DNA of 64,000 nt from Limnephilus marmoratus (GCA_917880885.1 OU862917.1:54234727-54298726); one strand, 5' to 3'. Counted from the first letter of the stretch, positions 24,266 through 35,096 are shown. Notes: generated by a model from the letters alone, not told the origin. Numbers and translations: made by a program.

Positions 24266-24612
24266 AACTGCCCACATGAAATTTTTTATTTGATAAACTC
24301 CTACTGCTGGCGTTTTAGTAAAATAATAAGTACCTATTTTAAAACACTAAAATGTTATAATAATTGTTAATTTTCTTTTATGATATGTGAGAAAATTCAA
24401 TACAATAGGTCTCCCCTGTAAAGTCGGCAGTTAAATATCATTCGCATCAACAGTAGAGGAGATGGTTAATGAAATGTCGTAAGTGTATTATTGTGCTGTT
24501 TGCTCGCACTGAGATAATGAAGGGCGATGTTATTTAATAATATGGTTTCTTCTTTTTAACCTACATAATAAAATTGTCTCCACTAGAGATTGGAGAAAAA
24601 TTCAATAGAAAA

Positions 24613-24788
24613 TCAATATTATTTTTTTATAATTACTTAAAAATCTACTATACTAATCAATATTATTATTTTATAATTATTTTAAAATCTACTATACTAA
24701 TCAATATTATTATTTTATAATTACTTTAAAATCTACTATACTAATCAATATTATTATTTTATAATTACTTTAAAATTTACTATACTAA
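24613..24788 (+). repeat. 44-bp tandem array, four units
   Basis: Unit TCAATATTATTATTTTATAA plus 24 further AT-rich bases ending TCTACTATACTAA, repeated exactly four times (176 bp) with few substitutions. It has no unique spacers, so it is a minisatellite and not a CRISPR. Confidence 0.9.
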
Positions 24789-25945
24789 AGACGTAACGAC
24801 TGTGTGCATCTATGTGTTTATATTTTTGTAAGTAAAAATTACCTGACTGAATTGTAACTCCCCGTGATAGAAGTGTATTTCATACAAATCACAGTTGTCT
24901 CCTGCCACATCGACTTGCGTATATTCTATAATGTTACAAAAAAATGATATGACGTCATAAAATATAAAACTATTTTTAAACTACAAAAGGTATAACCTAT
25001 CAAGTAACAGCGATTATTATTTTATATTATGATGTTTAATAAAATATTTTTTAAAAATCTCAAAAACTTGTCTCCTACAATTTTTATGTCGTACGTAAAC
25101 TCAGTCATTCGAAATAGGTATACACTTGTGTTTGTCACCCCCGATATGCATTTTAGGCCTCCTTCCTCCCTTGTTACAATTTCCCCTCTGAGATCCAGAG
25201 AGCATTAATTTATAGTAAATAAAAATGTGAGGGGGGTGAAATTGTGACAGAGTGGTTAAAGTTATGTAGGTTAAAAGGAAGAACAACCCATATAATTAAA
25301 ATGATTACGAGATTTAATTAAAGAAGTCTGTAAAAATGTGCGATTCATTATAATTATAAATTATAACCTAAAGCACGTAACTTCCCGGTTAAGAGTCGCG
25401 CTAGTGAGGGGGGAGTTACACGCGTCGCGTGGCATTGGTAATATTTATTTACGTCGTCAATTTCCTCCTCCGGACGTCGCAACAGTTATTTTAGTGGATT
25501 CACAATAATCAAACATGAATCCACTTGAACGCGTTACGTAAAAAGTTTATGTCTGCAACTAAAACTATTTCTGTTGCTTCCGCTTTTCGCACATTTTCGC
25601 ATCCGCCTTGATTTAATATCTCGTCTTGTTGCTGTGGGAATTTCAGCCAACACTCTTTCGCAAGCTACCTATGCGATTATTATAATATATGAAGGGTTCA
25701 CTGCAAAGACCGTTGAAAGTGATTTCTAGATACTTATCTGAATTATTGATTTTAATACCGTAGAAAAAAGACGCGGTATACAGTAGTAAATTAAGTATAT
25801 ATATTTTTAATAAAGTGTACACATTATAGTACCGTTACTAATAAAAAAAAATATAAAATGTTACATTATATACCCAATAAAAAATATTTTCACGCGACTT
25901 AGTTTCCGTTACAAAATGATGATTGTCTATATGTGCATAAACGAT
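24789..25945. other. Unannotated intron stretch
   Basis: AT-rich, no recognised repeat or gene. A slightly GC-richer patch at 25380-25470 shows no exon features. Confidence 0.4.
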
Positions 25946-25947
25946 GA

Positions 25948-26160
25948 TTATCCTGATACGTTTTTAGATTTTCACGGCCAAAATTATTTTCGTTATTAGT
26001 TTTTGGGGTGTTTTGCCGTGTTGCGCTACTTCATTCTTTAGCCAACGTTTCGGACAACGTTACAGTGTCCATCATCAGGGTAGATGTGTTGTGAATTTTT
26101 ATAACACCCCAAAAACAAATAACGAAAATACTTTTGGCCGTGAAAATCTAAAAACGTATC
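25948..26160. mobile_element. Hammerhead foldback element, family D
   Basis: Outer inverted arms: left 25957-26010 (TACGTTTTTAGATTTTCACGGCC...TTTTTGGGGTGTT) pairs with right 26102-26158 (AACACCCCAAAAAC...GGCCGTGAAAATC...). The left arm continues through GCGCTAC...TTTAGCCAACG into a minus-strand hammerhead core (26048-26078). The right arm lacks its ribozyme half. Homologous to 34297-34520, 40340-40545 and 53735-54065. Confidence 0.7.
26048..26078 (-). ncRNA. Hammerhead ribozyme core (family D)
   Basis: On the minus strand: CTGATGA (26078-26072), then stem II GGACA pairing with TGTCC around loop CTGTAACGT, then GAAA (26051-26048) followed by CGTTGG. All invariant core bases are present. Stem III would be a minimal ACGT palindrome and stem I is weak, so activity as a monomer is doubtful. 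Confidence 0.6.
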
Positions 26161-26255
26161 ATCCATTTTACTGTTCAAGAACGATCATTGTTCACATTGA
26201 CGCACATTCAATAACGAAAATTGTCCACTTTACTATTCAGAACGTTGATTGTCAC

Positions 26256-27307
26256 TAGGGAATGCAATCCCGCAAGACCATGTCAATCCAGGTATTTGCG
26301 GGACTGAACAATCTTAGTCCCGCTGGATCCAGGTATTTGCGGGATCCAGCAGGGTGGACTTAGATATCTAATCAATCGTATAATAAAGGCCTAATACCTC
26401 GATCTACCAACCTTGTTTTTATTATACCTAATCAAACAAGTTCTTTGGGACATTTTAAATGGTTTATCAATATACCTTTAGTTAGACATAGGTAAAGTTT
26501 AAGTCAAGAATAAGATAAGACATAAATTTACATAACAACCTAAATTTAAATAATAACGTTCACACGATAAAAAATATTCTTGTACAATAAGTATCATAAG
26601 TTTAATAAGAAATAGCTTCGTAAAAAAGTAAAAGTATTCATTGTGTCGTCTGATAAACGGCTTCTGATACACAAAGTAGCCAGCGGCTGAAAAAGCTCGT
26701 TCAGCTTCAACGCTGGTTGGCACAATAGTCTTTAGCGCATTGTAAGTGAATTGAAGGTATCCTTTTAATCCACCGGACTCGAAGTAATTCATTTCCTTCG
26801 TTATCAAAACCTCAAGGTTGCTCATATTGCCAGATCTAGGTTGTTGGGCTGTTGACCTCGAAGTCTTCATACTAACCAAAGTAAGTTCGAGTTCGTCTTG
26901 AAGTGACATTGGTGCTGCTGCTGCTACTGCGTATGTCTCCAGATTAGCGAGAGGAGTGTCGTCATCGTAAGGATCATCAGCGTCAGCAGGAACAGTGGCT
27001 ACTGCGTTGTTATCCTTTTTCGTGTACTCTAGCCTTTCGACTATAGTTTTGATTGCCTTGCATATTAAACTTTTTGAAGGTAGATTAAATGTATCATCAA
27101 CATTAATAAATTGACTTCTGTCTTCTTCGTACTTATATGGATCATGTAACTATAATAAAACCGCTGTCAAGTTAGTTGAACTACGCTTCTCTGTAATCCC
27201 GCCAGTCCAGCGGGATCCCGCAAAATTTTCGACCGAGATTAGTCCCGCAAAATGTCTGCGGGATCCCGGTATTTCGGGATCCCGGTATACCGGGATTGCA
27301 TTCCCCA
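26256..27307 (-). mobile_element. Complete hAT transposon, internally degenerate (1052 bp)
   Basis: 17-bp terminal inverted repeats, TAGGGAATGCAATCCCG (26256-26272) and CGGGATTGCATTCCCCA (27291-27307), one mismatch. Flanked by the 8-bp duplication ATTGTCAC (26248-26255) and ATTGTCGC (27308-27315), one mismatch, which fits the hAT nTnnnnAn target pattern. Subterminal regions carry repeated CGGGATCC and TATTTGCGGGA motifs, as expected of transposase-binding sites. It encodes only the 3' part of a transposase on the minus strand (26597-27175), so it is an internally deleted, non-autonomous relic. Confidence 0.9.
26597..27175 (-). pseudogene. hAT transposase C-terminal (dimerisation) fragment, frameshifted
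   Basis: Reads LHDPYKYEEDRSQFINVDDT, then an acidic linker (DADDPYDDDTPLANLE), then MNYFESGGLKGYLQFTYNAL and the hallmark VPTSVEAERAFSAAGYF of the hAT C-terminal dimerisation domain. Immediately after GYF the frame shifts; the family's R-S-R-L-S-D-D-T-hydrophobic-FL-S continuation is present in the next frame (to about 26597). An in-frame TAG precedes LHDPYKY. The catalytic DDE portion is missing. Non-functional. Family length is usually above 500 residues; about 190 codons remain. Confidence 0.9.
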
Positions 27308-27616
27308 ATTGTCGCTCATTCATTTGTGACACTCGGCTTTCTAGCCCTGTGACGATTTTAGATAAGTTTTTTCTCGGCACTGAAAGCGATATTGTATATT
27401 TTAGATACATACAAAATTTCCTGCAATGGCATTCATAACTACATTTTTTTTACATTTGACGGTCTCGCATTGAACTCTTCAATGTGTATCTTTGGTAAAA
27501 ATTAAAAACAGATATTTCCTTTAGATATATTACTGTTTTTTTTTTTAGTAATAGTTCTTAAATTGTCTCGCGCGAGTTTTCGAAACCTCTTTGACGATTT
27601 TGAAAAAAAAAGAAAT

Positions 27617-27709
27617 GGTATAAGCTTTCCCTGACGAAGGAACGTTTGTTCCAAAACCGGTCGGATTTGCATAAGTGGTTTATACAAAGTTGAATTATTT
27701 CATTTTTCT
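27617..27709 (+). mobile_element. Small hammerhead element, family 1 (93 bp)
   Basis: Homologous along its whole length to the element at 62333-62440 (reverse strand there): TATAAGCTTTCCCTGACG..., hammerhead, GGATTTGC, TAAGTGGTTTATACAAAGTT and ATTATTTCATTTTTCTA. Flanked by AAAAAGAAAT at 27607-27616 and 27710-27719, a probable 10-bp target duplication, though low in complexity. Confidence 0.75.
27631..27662 (+). ncRNA. Hammerhead ribozyme, family 1, core-mutated
   Basis: CTGACGA (27631-27637), stem II GGAAC/GTTCC with loop GTTT (27639-27652), then AAAA instead of GAAA (27653-27656), then CCGGTC (cleavage expected after C27662). The G12-to-A change removes the general-base guanine, so this copy is predicted inactive. 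Confidence 0.75.
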
Positions 27710-27719
27710 AAAAAGAAAT

Positions 27720-28545
27720 AGGCCTATTGTCCCTTTTCCCGCGTTTGGACGGATTCGAAACATTCGTGTGTACGGCTTGATTTTACGTGGTAGAGATACC
27801 TTTTATTTTATTTGTGACTTCGATGATTACCATCACCATCAGTACATGTACTTATGTTTCAACCATTGTAGCAAATTTACGGTCTAATTTATTTTTCTCA
27901 CTTACGCTTTACTGCCGGAATAAGTAGAGTGGATAAAGGGTCACATTTCTCGCTCTTGGAATAAACTTCCATTTCCTTAATTTAAATTTCAGAAACACTG
28001 TCATGCTGATCGCCTTTTATAATAATATGTTATATTTACAAAAAAGACACCCATTGTCAAATCTGATGTTTCCACATAACCTGCTTAATAATAAAATAGA
28101 TAGTCCATAATTGTTAATATTTTGCGATTGTTTGTGAAGAAAAAAACAATTGGTGTATAATAATATTATTGTCCCATATATGACGCATGAGTTTTTGAAC
28201 TTCGGCAAAAAGCTGACCTTCTGTGAAAGGGTGAAGAATCTCTACTCGACTACTTACGACTTGTGTTAATAATAATACCTACCCCAAAAATAAATTACGG
28301 TAATACTTTTGATCGGGAAAATCTCAAATTGGTTTATGTTTGAATTTTTTAACTTAGAAAATAGGTTGTCTTTTTATTTCAACGTAATATCCGAACCCCC
28401 AGTCAAACTTTCTAACCAATACACCTCGAAGATGTTCCAATACCCAATATAAAGAAGAAACACGCAATTCCAGACATGTATAATAATAAGCAACAAGCAA
28501 CAGAACCAACCACGCCGACCTTTGACACGTCATGAACTCTTATTG
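27720..28545. other. Unannotated intron stretch
   Basis: AT-rich, no recognised repeat, no coding exon. Confidence 0.4.
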
Positions 28546-28549
28546 GTAA

Positions 28550-28690
28550 GGGGGTGGGGTGGTGGGTGGCGTCCCCCGCCCCTGATGCCCCCGGGAGACA
28601 GGGGACGACGCCACCCGCGGAATGCGCTGCCCTTTTGACAGTTATTATCGCGGGCGCCCGACTGCCACCTCCCCCCCCCCATCCTCTCCT
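28550..28690. other. GC-rich island
   Basis: A short G- then C-rich patch (GGGGGTGGGGTGGTGGGTGG; CGGGCGCCCG) with CpGs. A 60-codon plus-strand ORF has no recognisable homology. Confidence 0.3.
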
Positions 28691-28795
28691 ACAGATATGC
28701 CGACCGACAATCTGCGTTAGTTTTTCTACTTGTTAACTGGGTGGTGCAATGGAAACTTAATAATAATTCACAAGTTTCTGGATATCTCCCTAATG

Positions 28796-29335
28796 GAAGA
28801 CCGCCATTCAGAATCGAAACGTTGCTTGAAATGGCTTTAGCCGTGTTAAGTGACTATTGGAGGTTATCCACCACTTACATGCCCTGGTATAAGTAACAGA
28901 TGGTTACTACTTTAAGGAATCTAATTTTTTTGAGTGAACAAATCTTCATTTAATTTTGAACGAATCTAGACCTCCAGTGTCCCTGCATACGTTGTTAGTA
29001 AGCTGTATGCAAGTGCTTAGCGGGAAATACAAGATACAATAAGTGCTAGTATGACTTAGAATAGACAAGACCATGGGACAGGTTGGTGACTGTCCACGAG
29101 GCGGCAATCGCTGGGTGATTGTATCTAGCGTATTCCGCAAGCACCTGTAAGGAGGAAGACCAGTTCCTGTTAAGTGACCAGTTCTGAATTGCAAGGTACT
29201 TCCCCACCTTCCTCTAACCTATCTCCTTCCCCCTAATCCTCGGAATATTGATTGGTGTGGGGTATGCCATAGTCCCACTGGTTCCGGACAGTTTCATTTT
29301 TTGCGGGTATTCATACAAACATGGTGCAGTTTCTC
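28796..29335 (+). repeat. SINE family B copy interrupted by a 313-bp insertion
   Basis: Family-B body CGCCATTCAGAATCGAAACG, GTTGCTTGAAATGGCTTTAG resumes at CAGTTCTGAATTGCAAGGTACTT after the insertion 28855-29167, and ends with GCCATAGTCCCACTGG...GGGTATTCATAC. Confidence 0.75.
28855..29167 (-). mobile_element. Insertion with 11-bp target duplication (probable truncated LINE)
   Basis: Flanked by identical TGTTAAGTGAC at 28844-28854 and 29168-29178. The interior has an open minus-strand frame of about 80 codons (29194-28946) reaching into it, with no motif I recognise, and a non-coding end toward 28855. The long target duplication without terminal repeats fits target-primed insertion of a 5'-truncated LINE, but the family is unknown. 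Confidence 0.65.
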
Positions 29336-29346
29336 ATAACTCCTTA

Positions 29347-29505
29347 GGGGTCGTCATTAATCACGTGATTTTTTTAGCAAGTTTTTAACCCCCTCCCCCC
29401 CTGGTGATACGTGGTGAGGTGTTAGACTACCCCTCCCCCTATACCCAAAATCACGTGTATTTTTTTAGTACAAAGTATATTGAAATTTTCAGAATATTGT
29501 CTTTA
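29347..29505. mobile_element. Poly-C foldback element, left half
   Basis: GGGGTCGTCATTAATCACGTG after TTA, two C tracts, CACGTGTATTTTTTTAGTACAAAGTA and ATTTTCAGAATATT. Colinear with the first half of 9556-9812, then stops. Truncated copy. Confidence 0.7.
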
Positions 29506-30269
29506 AATAAAGGTATAATCTGATAATTTTAGAAAATTAAGCAAAATTACTTCTTCGTATCGAAATAAATCTGCTGTACTTGATGTACGACATCACTAAA
29601 ATTATTTATTCGTTCACGTTTTTTAACATTACAAGAAAAGTCAAAAAAGTTTCCAAGAAATGGAGGAAGATGAGTAGTACATTTTCATCCAATTGGTTAA
29701 AGAACGCATAATAACAATTGAATGATTTCTACAGCACCCTTTTTTAAGAAATCACCTCAAGGGCGCTGATACTACAATTTTTTGACAGGACTTCGATTTT
29801 GCTCGTGTTTTTTTATTATTTTCTTATAGAAAATGTGAAGGATCATAATGAGCAATTTTTCAAATTCCAAATGTCCGTGATGGAAATGTCGTTGTGAGCT
29901 GAAATTGTGTTGAACTAATAGATAATTCTGATGGAAAACGCTGTTTATATTTCATGATGCCAGAGCGTCACTGTTCGCGACTCATGTTTCAAATACCAAC
30001 TATAAATTTAAGATTTTTCCCAGCCAGTTCTGTTAGTGTTTTTTTTATGACTGTGTTTTATGCAATACCATTTACCGTAGGCCACTGGTGTGCCGCTATG
30101 TCTAATTTAAATGTGACAGATCTCATGATTTACGGTTTTATTAAAATCATTTCTTCAAAACTTTTCTCCAACGCTTACGAAATAAATCTGTTTGGTAAGA
30201 AAAGTCGTTAACATCTCCAAGAAATTACATAATACTATCTAGTACTTTTTCCGTCCAGTTGATTACACA

Positions 30270-30802
30270 GGGTGTTAGGGGACGTACTTGACTTATTTTA
30301 ACCAGTTATTCCTGACATTATTTGGAGTACAAAATTTAAATGAAATTTTGGTCTCGGGTGACATTTTTGATGTTTTTTAATAAGTGAAAACTTCTTTAGC
30401 ACCGTTGTGATTTGAATCTCGATGAAACGAAAAAGCGACTCTAAAAAGAGACAAACGTGTACATCCGTGTTATTTATGTTACTGCGAGAGAATGAGATCG
30501 AATAATCGGCCCCCCCACTCTTGTCTACTTTAGCTTTCTGAAGGTTTCACTTCTATCGCGTGTGAACCGCACACTTATTTTTTTCTACAAAAACTTTAAA
30601 AAATAATAAGTGTGGGACAGTTGGGGGCAGGGTAAGGTGTTGGGCGGCTTTTCGACTGAGTGACCAGTGACGACCTGCGGAAATTGTTTTTTGTTTGATT
30701 TTGAAGAAAAAAAGGCATCGTAAAAGTCGCAGGGGATAAGCATTTTTACTCCAAATAATATCAGTTAAGTACCAATGTCAAGTACGTTCCTTAAGGTCCG
30801 TT
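30270..30802. mobile_element. Element with imperfect inverted ends
   Basis: Left GGGTGTTAGGGGACGTACTTGAC...TTATTTGGAGTA (30270-30335) is inverted at 30745-30800 (TACTCCAAATAA...GTCAAGTACGTTCCTTAAGG). The interior holds the repeat shared with 23948-24265. No coding capacity. Probably a non-autonomous DNA element; a target duplication was not established. Confidence 0.5.
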
Positions 30803-31387
30803 TATTTTTTATGCAATATAATAACACGGACCATTTTCACTGATCTTATCAAAACTACATGCTCGGGTAAGGAAGTTTAGTGTGGCTTACAAATCAATGT
30901 AAATCATCGCCGAACCAGTATTGTATTGATGGCTGTGAATCATCAGACAATCAATAGTATAAAGTGGAAACAGATTTGTTTAGTTCATAGATTGGGATGC
31001 TTTCGCCAGTCCAACTGTTAAACATAACGTTCAGTTCTGTGCTTGGAATATCAGTGTTACCACCAACTAACTGTTTAACTGTCGAAGTTACGTCTATGCA
31101 GTTTGCATTTCAAAATAATGAATAAAACATGCACTCGTCATAAGTTTTACTTTGATGTGTATTGTTGACATTGAGCAAAGCACAATAAAGTAAATGTGGG
31201 TGGAATGGAATTATTGAGTATTCGTTTGCTTAATTTACTGTTAAGATCTATTGAAAACTTCTTTATGGTGAAAGCTGCCTTTTTTTATTCTATTAATATT
31301 TATGATTCTTTGTAATATTATGCTTTATAACATTTGTGGTAAAACAGTAATAAAATAACACAAGAAAAATTTAAATTAAACATGTAG

Positions 31388-32228
31388 ACATAATTTGACT
31401 TCCTCCGTAGTCGAGGAAATCCAAGGGTTCAAATCCCGGCGTGCGCAAGTAAACTTCATTTGATTGATTTGTTGTGTTCCACTATTTAATCGTTTAAAAT
31501 TAAGTTTCGGCAAAAAAAAAAATAGTTTCGGCAGATTTTCTGCCGAACCTTCGGCTGCACCGAAACTCTGCAAAAGATCTCAATCAATGGTAAATTTAGT
31601 CTTAAGAATGTTATGATTGTAAACGCAATTAAATTAAAATACTCAATTAATGAGGTCCTTCCTTTATAATGATTGCACATAAATATTGATTTTTGACAAA
31701 TTTTTGTTCCAAGCAGTAGTTGACATGTTTGTTAATTTTTAGTAAAAATTCACATACTCCAATTTTTGCTTTTTTATATCATTTAACACATATTAACTGT
31801 TTGTATAAATGTAAAAAATAAGCCAAACTTCAGTAAATAATAGATTTTTAACATGTCTAAAAAGTTTCGGTTTCGGTAGAAAATCCTGTTTCGATCGGAC
31901 ACTAAAAATAATATAAGATATATTAGCGTCACTTTCCAGAGTGGAAAGTGCCGCTCTCTCTCAGTATCTCTATATCGCCCTGGTGTAAGACCAGTAGAAA
32001 TACTCTCAGTATCGCCCTGGTGTAAGACCACCATACAGATTTGAAACGTTGCTTTAAATGGCTTTAGCCGTGTTTGGTGACCAGATCTGAATAGCCAGGT
32101 ACTTCCAAACCTTCCTGTCCCACCTTCTCACATTCAGCCTCACATACACCAATTGGGGATGCCGAAGTTTCGCTGACTCCTGGCGGTTGGGAGCTGTTGG
32201 GACCCATGTGCAGTTGTCACATAAAAAA
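31388..32228 (+). repeat. SINE family B copy with tRNA-like head, interrupted
   Basis: Head with B-box-like GGGTTCAAATCCC (31426-31438), linker CAAGTAAACTTCATTTGATTG...TGTGTT, then an insertion (about 31504-31908) rich in TTTCGGCAG/CTGCCGAA foldback motifs. The SINE then resumes at GCGTCACTTTCCAGAGTGG, CGCCCTGGTGTAAGACCA (duplicated), TTTGAAACG, GCCGTGTTTGGTGACCAGATC and GGGATGCCG..GCAGTTGTCACATAAAAAA. It preserves the order head, linker, body. Confidence 0.7.
31504..31908. mobile_element. TTTCGGCAG foldback insertion in a SINE
   Basis: Left end has repeated TTTCGGCA and the hairpin GCAGATTTTCTGCCGAACCTTCGG; right end has GTTTCGGTTTCGGTAGAAAATCCTG. It lies between the linker and body of a family-B SINE. 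No transposase. Exact borders are uncertain. Confidence 0.5.
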
Positions 32229-32838
32229 AAACAGTACCGATACTGAAATTAAACAATTTAAAATTCTAATTATGGTTTTAATACGTATTAAATTAATATG
32301 CATAGTTTAATATGTCATTCGCTTAAAAGTAAATTGCGTTTGTGGGTGAATAAGGAATTGGAGATATTTATTTAATAATTTCTGTGATCAATCATCGTGA
32401 CAAGGTAGAGTAAATAGCACGAATGTAACTCCCTTAACTTGTACAAAGAAAGATGACAATGTAGAACGAATTGGGTGAATTTTTAGGTAATTAGGTCCTA
32501 TATCGGTAGTCCGCTTCGGCCGCCCTGGAAATATCCCGAGAATGACCGCTTTTGTATTTACCCGTTCGGCGTGGGCGGCGGTAGGCGGCGCGGTGGGCGG
32601 AATGCGAGAATTGGATATGCGCGGAATTGGATTCTGAGACAAGAGGGGGCAAGTGGCCCCCATCCAAGCAACCACCCTCCTGGAGACGACGACGTTTCCC
32701 CCGGTCTTCTGGAATTATTGAATACACAAATCGAATCACTATCATCATCATTATTGAAGAATGAACGTAAAACCTCTCAGAAGCTGGATGCTCAATGCTC
32801 ACCCCAAAGCGGCTAAAATTAAAGAAATGTATTTTTAT

Positions 32839-33012
32839 AGATATTCAGTGAAAGGCAAGATAGTGGGTCGCCGAGGGCCTGGTAGGAGACAAATGTCTTG
32901 GCTGCGTAATATACGAGAGTGGACCGGCATTAGAAGTGTGGAGGAGCTATTCCGGGCAGCGCAAGACAGAGAGACATTTTCAATAGTGATCGCCAACGTC
33001 GGGGGGACCTGA
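32839..33012 (+). pseudogene. LINE ORF2 C-terminus
   Basis: Translation YSVKGKIVGRRGPGRRQMSW, LRNIREWTGIRSVEELFRAA, QDRETFSIVIANV then stop. This GKRGPGRRR-SWL-N-REW-G---EELFR-A-DR---ANV pattern is the frequent C-terminus of LINE proteins in arthropod genomes. The frame is open to the stop, but the upstream RT is missing. Confidence 0.8.
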
Positions 33013-33435
33013 TACGGCACACAGAGAAGAAGTGTTTGTAAAATTTGTTAATTTTCAGTTTTTTTTCTTCGTAGGTCAGTGATGCTTTTTGAGAGGGTCT
33101 GCTTTTGCTTTTCTTTCAACTTCCAGAAAGTACTTTTTCGTACTGTTAGAGGACACCGGGCGGCGCTTTGTCCATAAAAACGTGTACCACCATGGCCCAC
33201 TAGCGTTAGGAAGCTGGAAACATCGTTAAAATTGTCCGAGTTTGAACGCCATCAACAGATATTCAGTATACAAACTAGACAATGTATTTTTTTAAGCAAC
33301 ACCCACAGATATAGATTATTTTATTCTAACAGTTATTAAAAATAATCTTGATAATCGGTCAAATTTTAGAGGATAAAAATGTGAAATAAAAAACCTCGAT
33401 TTTAATGATTTTATTTAGGTATTATATACCTGGGG

Positions 33436-33560
33436 TGCAGTCAGGGCCGTATTATCCATAATGCAGTGTAGGCAACTGCCTAGGGGCCCCAAGACTTGCA
33501 TTGCCTAGGAGCCCCGACACGTTTAATCGGGCCCTTAGTGCAGTTGTCCATTTCGCTCAA
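33436..33560 (+). mobile_element. hAT element left-end fragment
   Basis: CAGGGCCGTATTATCCATAA followed by GCAGTGTAGGCAACTGCCTA and GGGGCCCC. This is the widespread terminus of animal hAT elements related to ZMYM1-like transposases. No right end or transposase was found in the following kilobase. 33561-34296 otherwise shows nothing. Confidence 0.6.
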
Positions 33561-34358
33561 TATGCGGGGGAGTAAGAGTGACAATGAAACCAACATTTTG
33601 GTAAAATACCTATTGTTAAAATTTCTCGGGGACCGGGTTTCCTCTTAAGAATCATTTATAACGGTGATTACACCGATTACTCTTAAGATTGACGCAATTC
33701 GTGCTACTATTAATTATTTTCGATTCGTGCTATAACTCCTATTTTTCTTTTTACAAGTTAAGGTGATGCACCACGTCCTGTAAAATTCGGGATCAGGCCG
33801 CTAACAATAACACTGTTTATTTAGATGGTGACAAAATTTATATATCCGCTTAACACCAGCCGCTTGTTTTGATTTATTCTAGAAATTTTGTGTTTTATTT
33901 TATTTTGCGAAGTTCAGGCACAAATATTTATATGTTTTACGATCATTTTCTTGGGAATTTAATTTCCCACATTGTACAATAAAACCATAATTGAAAAGGG
34001 GCTAGTAAGTAAGTAGGATGTTTTGAACGAAAAAGATTTTTTTTATAGGCCTGATACGTTATTTTTTTCTGGGCTTATAAAAAGACTAACCAAAGAATAC
34101 TCGATTATTTCAAGGGCAAAATATGCGTTCTATCGCAGTATTTAACTAAAATATTTCTAAGCGATCTAATTTTAAAACCCAAAACCCGTGAGTTTACATC
34201 GCTTAGTAGTGGCCATAATCCTGCGTACTTTTATGTTATTTACACGATGATTGATCATGATCACGCAAAAAATAAGTAAATAAACGTAATTTAAAAATTT
34301 TCGTTATATGTTTTTGGGGTGTTGTGCCGTGTTGCGCTACCTCCTTCTTTAGCCAACG

Positions 34359-34389
34359 TTTCGGACATCGTTGCAGTGTCCATCATCAG
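34359..34389 (-). ncRNA. Hammerhead ribozyme core, left arm
   Basis: Mirror image of the right-arm core: CTGATGA at 34389-34383, stem II, GAAA at 34362-34359, read on the minus strand. Intact core bases. Confidence 0.65.
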
Positions 34390-34427
34390 GGCAGATCCGG
34401 CAGATCTGTAGATCTGCCGGATCTGCC

Positions 34428-34458
34428 CTGATGATGGACACTGCAACGATGTCCGAAA
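34428..34458 (+). ncRNA. Hammerhead ribozyme core, right arm
   Basis: CTGATGA 34428-34434; stem II GGACA (34436-34440) with TGTCC (34450-34454); GAAA 34455-34458; then CGTTGGC. GGC (34463-34465) can pair with GCC (34425-34427) as a 3-bp start of stem I. Core intact; helix I and III short. Confidence 0.65.
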
Positions 34459-34663
34459 CGTTGGCTAAAGAAGGAGGTAGCGCAACACGGCACAACACCC
34501 CAAAAACATATAACGAAAATGCTTCTGGCCGTGAAAATCTTAAAACGTTATTTAAAAATGTTTGTCCCAATTAATTATAATGAATAAATCTATTTCTCTG
34601 CAACTGAATTTTGCCCATTTTTAAATTTATTTGGAAAACAATATTAAATCCCCGTATTTTTAA

Positions 34664-35096
34664 ACCCTTTGCTCCCTGACGGTACAAATTTGTACTCAAC
34701 TATAATTCTCTGTGTATCTATTATACCAAGAACATTGTTTTACATGTTATTCTTGTCAGTTAATTATTGAACATTATTTTGTAGGTTGGCAATTTTTTAA
34801 AGCTTATTTACGAAAACGGGCAGCAGGAGAAATCGTTTTACATTGTGTAGTCGTATGATTAATCGGGTTATTTTTCGAGAAGTTAGAATGATGAAAAAAA
34901 ACTTTTTTTTTCTAATTGTAAAATAATAACGTCATTTATCAATCAAAAATGGAAGCTTTTTATAAATAAACAATTAACCATATTTAAATTATAATTTAAA
35001 TAAAATGAAAACATTTGTAAGATAAATTGTTACTTATTTCCCTGACGGTATGAAAATGAACCAGATTATGATCAGGGATCGAAGAGTTAATTTTAA
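34664..35096. mobile_element. piggyBac-like MITE, family 1
   Basis: Between TTAA at 34660-34663 and TTAA at 35097-35100. Ends ACCCTTTGCTCCCTGAC and ...ATCAGGGATCGAAGAG are imperfect inverted repeats (about 12 of 16), matching the CCCTTTG-type termini and TTAA duplication of piggyBac elements. No transposase. Second copy at 63091-63481. Confidence 0.75.

Larger units (their letters stand above)
34297..34520. mobile_element. 224-bp near-perfect palindrome carrying two hammerhead cores (family D)
   Basis: Arms 34297-34408 and 34409-34520 are reverse complements except for a central mismatch. Order outward from the centre in each arm: AGATCTGCCGGATCTGCC, CTGATGA, stem II, GAAA, CGTTGGCTAAAGAAGGAGG, GCGCAACACGG, CAACACCCCAAAAAC, ATATAACGAAAAT. 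Beyond the palindrome on the right is the family-D flank GGCCGTGAAAATC. The near-identity of the arms implies recent formation or gene conversion. Confidence 0.85.

Noticed and set aside
24613..24788. Possible CRISPR-like direct repeats
   Set aside because: Units are directly adjacent without unique spacers, and the genome is eukaryotic; it is a minisatellite. The same holds for 60154-60291.
26499..26655. Extension of the hAT ORF to its apparent stop
   Set aside because: After ERAFSAAGYF the track frame is out of register; the family continuation (R-S-R-L-S-D-D-T) is in another frame, so these residues are not genuine transposase.
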